Source: an uncultured Novosphingobium sp. (GTDB taxonomy: Bacteria; Pseudomonadota; Alphaproteobacteria; Sphingomonadales; Sphingomonadaceae). From it: DNA of 10,578 nt. How positions within the stretch are numbered: the first letter of the stretch is position 1; the number at the start of each line of letters is the position of its first letter. This document shows, in pieces, positions 7,100-10,578 of this stretch. The translations under genes and the position numbers were made by a program. Under the pieces are notes generated by a model. That model was not told where the DNA came from and made no database searches. It saw only the letters and a program-made list of their open reading frames with translations. The DNA is taken from the NCBI GenBank assembly GCA_937860195.1, contig CALMBN010000044.1, positions 1 to 10,578 on the forward strand, written 5' to 3'.

Positions 7100-7136
7100 G
7101 GGCAGACCGGCAAAACAAACGGGATCCGGTCTGCCC
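7100..7136. terminator. Stem-loop between convergent regulator and phbB genes
   Basis: Perfect 11-bp inverted repeat (GGGCAGACCGG at 7100-7110, CCGGTCTGCCC at 7126-7136) with a 15-nt A-rich loop. It fills most of the 54-bp gap between the convergent stops at 7089 and 7144, which is the expected place for a bidirectional terminator. No U-tract follows on either side. Confidence 0.6.
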
Positions 7137-7143
7137 GACCCCT

Positions 7144-7866
7144 TCAATACATGTGCTGCCCGCCGTTGATGCTCATGGTCGATCCAGTCACGAAGCCGCC
7201 GTTCTCTGATGTCAGGAAAGCGACCCCGCGGGCGATTTCCTCGGCCATGCCGAGCCGGCCAACCGGGATCTTGGCGACGATCTTTTCGAGCACCGGGGCG
7301 GGCACCGCGGCGACCATGTCGGTGTCGATGTAACCGGGCGCGATCGCGTTGACGGTAACGCCGAACTTGGCCCCTTCCTGCGCCAGTGCCTTGGTAAAGC
7401 CGTGGATCCCCGATTTGGCGGCGGCATAGTTGACCTGGCCGTATTGGCCGGCCTGGCCGTTGATTGACCCGATGTTGACGATCCGGCCCCAGCCACGTTC
7501 GCGCATTCCCGGAAACGTGGCCTTGGCCATGTTGAAGCAGCCGCCAAGGTTGATTCGCATCACCTCGTTCCAGTCATCGAAAGTCATCTTGTGCAGCACG
7601 CCATCCCGGGTCACCCCGGCATTGTTGATGACAATGTCGATCGGGCCATGCTCGGCAGCGATATCGTTGCAGTTGTGGATGCAGGCTTCGTGATCGCCGA
7701 CATCCCAGCGATAGGATGGAATTCCGGTGGAGGCGGTGAAGGCCTTGGCCTTTTCTTCATTCCCGCCATAGTTCGCAATGACCAGATGGCCCTGCTTCTT
7801 GAGCCGCAGGCAGATCGCCGCGCCAATGCCTCTGGTTCCGCCGGTTACGATTGCCACGCGTGCCAT
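7144..7866 (-). CDS. phbB: Acetoacetyl-CoA reductase, NADPH-dependent, PHB synthesis
   Basis: 240-residue short-chain dehydrogenase/reductase of the PhaB/PhbB subfamily, reducing acetoacetyl-CoA to (R)-3-hydroxybutyryl-CoA for polyhydroxybutyrate. Motifs are the Rossmann loop TGGTRGIG (8-15), NNAG (81-84), Asn106, Ser134, and Tyr147 with Lys151 (YAAAK), i.e. a complete catalytic tetrad. NIGSINGQAGQYGQVNYAAA is the PhbB-typical active-site stretch and separates it from FabG (usually S-x-x-G-x-x-G-N). The C terminus is VTGSTMSINGGQHMY. A GAAGGG lies upstream of the ATG at about 11 nt. No thiolase (phaA) or synthase (phaC) is adjacent. A 16-bp palindrome lies 58 bp upstream and could be its operator. 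FabG remains a less likely alternative. Confidence 0.92.
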   Translation of the reverse strand: MARVAIVTGGTRGIGAAICLRLKKQGHLVIANYGGNEEKAKAFTASTGIPSYRWDVGDHEACIHNCNDIAAEHGPIDIVINNAGVTRDGVLHKMTFDDWNEVMRINLGGCFNMAKATFPGMRERGWGRIVNIGSINGQAGQYGQVNYAAAKSGIHGFTKALAQEGAKFGVTVNAIAPGYIDTDMVAAVPAPVLEKIVAKIPVGRLGMAEEIARGVAFLTSENGGFVTGSTMSINGGQHMY

Positions 7867-7923
7867 GTTTTCAGTGCCCTTCCCAACTTGCCGTTACGGC
7901 ATGCTTAGGCAGCACTTTGGCTG

Positions 7924-7939
7924 GCGGCAAGATTGCCGC
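7924..7939. promoter_or_regulatory. 16-bp palindrome upstream of phbB
   Basis: GCGGCAA-GA-TTGCCGC, two perfect 7-bp arms around a 2-bp centre. It lies between the stop of the putative outer-membrane protein gene (7971) and the phbB start (7866). The tiny loop is poor for an RNA terminator but good for a dimeric DNA-binding protein. A second, longer pairing uses CTTGCCG at 7887-7893 with CGGCAAG at 7925-7931. A PHB regulator such as PhaR is one speculative candidate. Confidence 0.4.
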
Positions 7940-7970
7940 ATACGTAAAGTGATCGAAAACTGCGGAACCG

Positions 7971-8732
7971 TCAGAAGCGGAACTGGGTTCCGACGTAAAC
8001 GGCCTGATTGTCCTGCTTGCCGTCGGTCAGCGGCAAAAGCCGGTCCCGATCAGAAGTAACCCGCACCCCGGCGGTTACGTTGAGATTGCGACTAACCCGG
8101 TAAGAACCGCCGAGACCAACGGTTTGGTCGCTTTGCTCAAATGTGCGCGGGCTGCGACCGGTTTTTTCCTTTTCGTCCAGCTCAACCTGTGGGGCAAATC
8201 GCGATGCCTTGCCCGGAACCGTGGCTTGCTTGGGCTGATAGGATGCCAGATCGGGCATATCCATCTGGCGGATCGCTGGGCTTGCCGGGGAGTTGCTCGC
8301 AAAACTGCGATAGCCGCGCGCTGCGCCCAGACTGTAAGCGGTCGGCGCAATCCCAAGTCCGCCGGGTTGCTGCTGCGCCGTTTCAACCGCAGTCGGCCGT
8401 TGCATCGCCAGTGTGACGAGCGAGCGGCCATCAAGCCGCACCGCCACTGTCACTTCGCCATCGGGCCGGCTTGGGGTCGCCGCAGGCGTGAAGCGATAGG
8501 TCCGGCCCTTGGCCAGTGCCCGAACGGTTATCGAACGCGCGAGCCGCGGATTGACCTGAGCCGGCTGAAATCCGCCGTCCGCCAATTGTCCAGCGGAGGA
8601 AGGCGAATCGAATCCGCCGGAAAAGGCCAGCACCGCCGAAGGCAGCGCCAGCCCGCCGACAGCTGCAAACAACAGCAATGCACCGGTCGCGCTGCTGCCA
8701 GTGGTTTTGGCCTGTTCAGTCAGCCGGGTCAT
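7971..8732 (-). CDS. Unassigned exported protein with outer-membrane-type C terminus
   Basis: 253 residues, not recognised as a named family. Residues about 15-36 form a signal-peptide core ending in PSAVLA, with probable cleavage after Ala36, preceded by a rather long polar N-region. The middle (about 40-200) is rich in Ala, Ser, Pro and Gln, with one plausible beta-rich stretch (GEVTVAVRLDGRSLVTLAM, 92-110). The end has alternating beta-strand patterns (TVGLGGSYRV, LNVTAGVRVTS, AVYVGTQFRF) and a terminal Phe, the signature that targets proteins to the BAM complex. Only a few strands are visible, so a full barrel by one chain is doubtful; a multimeric or partial barrel is possible. It lies 104 bp upstream of phbB on the same strand and is divergent from the lipoprotein gene. 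Confidence 0.75.
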   Translation of the reverse strand: MTRLTEQAKTTGSSATGALLLFAAVGGLALPSAVLAFSGGFDSPSSAGQLADGGFQPAQVNPRLARSITVRALAKGRTYRFTPAATPSRPDGEVTVAVRLDGRSLVTLAMQRPTAVETAQQQPGGLGIAPTAYSLGAARGYRSFASNSPASPAIRQMDMPDLASYQPKQATVPGKASRFAPQVELDEKEKTGRSPRTFEQSDQTVGLGGSYRVSRNLNVTAGVRVTSDRDRLLPLTDGKQDNQAVYVGTQFRF

Positions 8733-8758
8733 CGCCTGTCCAATCTCCGTTCCGCCGG

Positions 8759-8787
8759 GTTATCGTCTTATTCCGGGCAGAGTCCAA
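8759..8787 (-). promoter_or_regulatory. Candidate promoter of the exported protein gene
   Basis: On the minus strand TTGGAC (8782-8787), a 17-bp spacer and GATAAC (8759-8764) lie 27 bp before the ATG at 8732. Spacing is ideal for a sigma-70-type promoter, but the hexamers match the consensus only partly. Prediction by eye only. Confidence 0.28.
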
Positions 8788-8828
8788 GCCCCATCTGACG
8801 CGCCGTGCGCTGAATTGCAGCTTAACCG

Positions 8829-8871
8829 GGACCGGGCGTTCAGCATTCAGGAGTTGTTCAGTGCCCGGTCC
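8829..8871. repeat. Inverted repeat with triple TTCAG in the loop
   Basis: A perfect 9-bp inverted repeat (GGACCGGGC at 8829-8837, GCCCGGTCC at 8863-8871) encloses 25 nt holding three copies of TTCAG (8839-8843, 8846-8850, 8857-8861). It lies in the 235-bp gap between two divergent genes. It could be a regulatory RNA structure or a cluster of protein sites; no known element is recognised. Confidence 0.35.
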
Positions 8872-8894
8872 GGCTATAGCGCCATACAGCGGGC

Positions 8895-8922
8895 TTGCCG
8901 CGCGGGCCGCCTTGGCTATAGA
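8895..8922 (+). promoter_or_regulatory. Candidate promoter of the lipoprotein-leuS operon
   Basis: TTGCCG (8895-8900), a 16-bp spacer and TATAGA (8917-8922) lie 45 bp before the start of the DUF3576-like gene. Hexamers match sigma-70 consensus at 4 of 6 positions each. The octamer GGCTATAG covering the -10 region also occurs at 8872-8879, 42 bp upstream. Prediction by eye only. Confidence 0.33.
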
Positions 8923-8967
8923 GGCTGCGCACCGGCGAACTGGCCGACCAAGAACACACGAACCCGG

Positions 8968-9447
8968 ATGGACCGAATGACTGGCAGCACTTTCTTCACC
9001 ACGAGCAACCTCGGCCAAGCGGCCCGCGCTGGGCTGGCCTCGCTCGCAGTGCTCTCGCTCGCTGCCTGCGGTGGAGGCAAGGATCGCCCCAAAGCTGATC
9101 TTGCCGCCAGCAAGATTACGACCATCGGGGTCAATTCGTATCTCTGGCGCGCCAGCCTTGAAGCATTGGCGTTCATGCCTTTGCTTCAGACCGACAGCAA
9201 CGGTGGGGTGATCGTCACCGACTGGTATACCAACCCCAACAACCCGAACGAGCGGATGAAAGTCTCGGTCACGATCCTCGATCAGGATCTGCGCGCCGAT
9301 GCGCTGCGGGTTGCCGCGAGCCGTCAGGTTTTGACGGATGGTGTCTGGGTTGATGCGCCGGTTGCGGCGGCGACCATCCAGAAGCTCGAAGACGTCATCC
9401 TGACCCGCGCCCGCGACCTGCGCCGCCAGGCAATCGCTGGCAAGTAA
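8968..9447 (+). CDS. DUF3576-like lipoprotein, upstream of leuS
   Basis: 159 residues from the ATG at 8968. The open frame reaches back to 8701, but the N-terminal extension crosses the promoter region. A second ATG at 8977 is an equally possible start, since GGATGGA precedes it. Residues about 16-33 form a lipoprotein signal peptide with lipobox LAAC and acylated Cys34. The mature part holds the conserved family segment INSYLWRASLEALAFMPL-like (here GVNSYLWRASLEALAFMPLL), then GGVIVTDWYTNPNNPNERMK and LEDVILTRARDLRRQA. This matches the alphaproteobacterial DUF3576 family of unknown function. It is known as a frequent leuS neighbour; here leuS starts 66 bp downstream, consistent with one operon. 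It probably sits in the envelope as a membrane-anchored periplasmic protein. Confidence 0.87.
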   Translation: MDRMTGSTFFTTSNLGQAARAGLASLAVLSLAACGGGKDRPKADLAASKITTIGVNSYLWRASLEALAFMPLLQTDSNGGVIVTDWYTNPNNPNERMKVSVTILDQDLRADALRVAASRQVLTDGVWVDAPVAAATIQKLEDVILTRARDLRRQAIAGK

Positions 9448-9513
9448 AGGTAGATCCGGTCCCGCTGCCCTCCCGGCTTGCGCCGAAACGGAGAGCCGTT
9501 AGAGGGACCAATC

Positions 9514-10578
9514 ATGAGCACCGACCGTTTCGATCCAGCCAGCGCAGATGGCCGCTGGCAAGCTGCATGGGATGCGGCACAAAGCTTCAGGGCCGACGAT
9601 GCCTCGGCCAAGCCGCGCAGCTATGTGCTGGAGATGTTTCCCTATCCTTCGGGCCGGATCCACATCGGCCATGTGCGCAACTACACCATGGGAGATGTGC
9701 TGGCGCGGACCAAGCGGATGCAGGGCTTTGAAGTGCTGCACCCGATGGGCTGGGATTCGTTCGGGATGCCGGCCGAAAATGCCGCGATGGAACAGGGCGT
9801 CCACCCCGGCGGCTGGACCCGCGCCAATATCGCAGCGATGACCGCGCAACTGAAGCGGCTCGGTTTTTCGTTCGACTGGACCCGCGAGCTTTCGACCTGC
9901 GAGCCGGGCTATTACGGCCACGAACAGGCGCTGTTCCTCGATATGTATGCGGCTGGACTGGTTTATCGCAAGGAATCGGCGGTCAACTGGGACCCGGTCG
10001 ATATGACCGTGCTGGCCAATGAACAGGTGATCGACGGGCGCGGCTGGCGCAGCGGCGCAGCTGTTGAAAAGCGCAAGCTCAGTCAGTGGTTCCTGAGGAT
10101 CACCCAGTTTGCCGACGATCTGCTGGGCGGCCTGGATGGCCTCGACAAGTGGCCCGAGAAGGTCCGGCTGATGCAGGAGAACTGGATCGGCAAATCGCAA
10201 GGCCTGCAGTTCAAGTTCTGGAACGCCGAGCGCAGCACCGAGGTGGAGGTCTTCACCACCCGGCCTGACACGATCTTCGGCGCGAGCTTCGTGGCAATCG
10301 CGGCTGAGCATCCGATCGCCCAGGGCCTGGCCGGGCTCGGCTTCGAGATCATCGGCACGCGCGGCACCGCGGCCTACCTGCGTGCCCACGGCGTGGAGTG
10401 CTCGGTGGTGTTCAAGGTCAACGAAGGGCGCCCGAGCCTCGCGGACGAGATCGTCAATCGCAAGATCTCGATGGTGATCAACACGCCGCATGGCCGTGAG
10501 TCGTTCTTCGACGACAAGGCGGTGCGCCGCTCGGCGATGATGGCCGGCATCCCGTGCATCACGACGATGACCGGGGCG
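9514..10578 (+). CDS. leuS: Leucyl-tRNA synthetase, N-terminal part, fused in frame to foreign carB sequence
   Basis: LeuRS charges tRNA-Leu with leucine using ATP. The ATG at 9514 has AGAGG 8 nt upstream. The N terminus [17 protein letters not shown] is typical, the class I HIGH motif is residues 50-53 ([18 protein letters not shown]), followed by [13 protein letters not shown] and LSQWFLRIT. The start of the CP1 editing domain is visible, with [10 protein letters not shown] beginning at Thr248. A full LeuRS has about 840-870 residues; here genuine LeuRS sequence stops after about residue 270 (HPIAQGLA, near nt 10330). The frame then continues without a stop into CarB sequence to the window end. 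The catalytic KMSKS region, most of the editing domain and the tRNA-binding domain are therefore not in the window. The fusion is most likely an artefact. Confidence 0.9.
   Translation, partial: MSTDRFDPASADGRWQAAWDAAQSFRADDASAKPRSYVLEMFPYPSGRIHIGHVRNYTMGDVLARTKRMQGFEVLHPMGWDSFGMPAENAAMEQGVHPGGWTRANIAAMTAQLKRLGFSFDWTRELSTCEPGYYGHEQALFLDMYAAGLVYRKESAVNWDPVDMTVLANEQVIDGRGWRSGAAVEKRKLSQWFLRITQFADDLLGGLDGLDKWPEKVRLMQENWIGKSQGLQFKFWNAERSTEVEVFTTRPDTIFGASFVAIAAEHPIAQGLAGLGFEIIGTRGTAAYLRAHGVECSVVFKVNEGRPSLADEIVNRKISMVINTPHGRESFFDDKAVRRSAMMAGIPCITTMTGA
10336..10578 (+). other. carB: Fragment of carbamoyl-phosphate synthase large subunit, MGS domain, chimeric
   Basis: About 81 codons reading [20 protein letters not shown], then [25 protein letters not shown] and [20 protein letters not shown]. 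This is the C-terminal methylglyoxal-synthase-like allosteric domain of CarB, which binds regulators such as UMP/ornithine and is part of arginine/pyrimidine synthesis. It runs off the window end and is in the leuS frame. CarB and LeuRS are never naturally joined within the editing domain, and the [14 protein letters not shown] variant differs from what I recall of alphaproteobacterial CarB, hinting at another organism (uncertain). The breakpoint lies at about 10320-10345. Confidence 0.75.

Noticed and set aside
9499..10491. 330-codon open frame on the minus strand opposite leuS
   Set aside because: It is antisense to LeuRS with HIGH and editing-site motifs and runs through the chimeric junction; no domain is seen.
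1..10578. A new defence or mobile system
   Set aside because: No transposase, integrase, nuclease, repeats with spacers, or island boundaries were found; the genes are mainly housekeeping and envelope functions.

Overview
The window is GC-rich bacterial chromosomal DNA. Gene content and protein sequence style point to an alphaproteobacterium, most likely a sphingomonad or Erythrobacter relative. The pointers are a DUF3576-type lipoprotein directly upstream of leuS, a LuxR-type HTH joined to a DUF4019-like domain, an RHH_4-type ribbon-helix-helix protein and a PhbB-type reductase. This is inferred from recognised families; no database was searched.

Layout. (a) 2-676: an open frame that begins as a TypA/BipA GTPase fragment and changes, in frame, into the C-terminal third of an acyl-CoA synthetase. 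(b) 673-1968: a complete cytochrome P450 whose ATG overlaps the synthetase stop by 4 nt. (c) 1955-2506 (-): 23S rRNA pseudouridine synthase RluE, converging on and overlapping the P450 by 14 nt. (d) 2628-3515 (-): galU. (e) 3687-4970 (+): murA, divergent from galU. (f) 4993-5859 (-): an exported OmpA-family protein. (g) 6015-6257 (-) and 6346-7089 (+): a small ribbon-helix-helix protein and a membrane-tethered LuxR-type regulator, divergent across 88 bp. (h) 7144-7866 (-): acetoacetyl-CoA reductase (PHB synthesis). (i) 7971-8732 (-): an unassigned exported protein with an outer-membrane-type C terminus. (j) 8968-9447 (+): DUF3576-like lipoprotein, then leuS from 9514. The leuS frame switches near 10320-10345, in frame, into the C-terminal (MGS) domain of carbamoyl-phosphate synthase large subunit, CarB.

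How the genes relate. Most are housekeeping: sugar-nucleotide supply (galU), peptidoglycan synthesis (murA), envelope proteins (OmpA family, lipoprotein, putative outer-membrane protein), rRNA modification and tRNA charging. The synthetase-P450 pair looks like a catabolic module for a lipid- or steroid-like acid. The regulator pair is the most interesting native locus. Convergent gene pairs are separated by strong hairpins without U-tracts (4952-4984 and 7100-7136). No intergenic stretch exceeds 300 bp. I found no tRNA, rRNA, insertion sequence or CRISPR array.

The most unusual signal is that both ends are chimeric: unrelated housekeeping-gene fragments (typA on the left, carB on the right) are fused to native genes. 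I read this as an assembly artefact or splice rather than new biology. I see no convincing undescribed system; the HTH-TM-DUF4019 regulator with its direct-repeat intergenic region is the best native candidate for follow-up.
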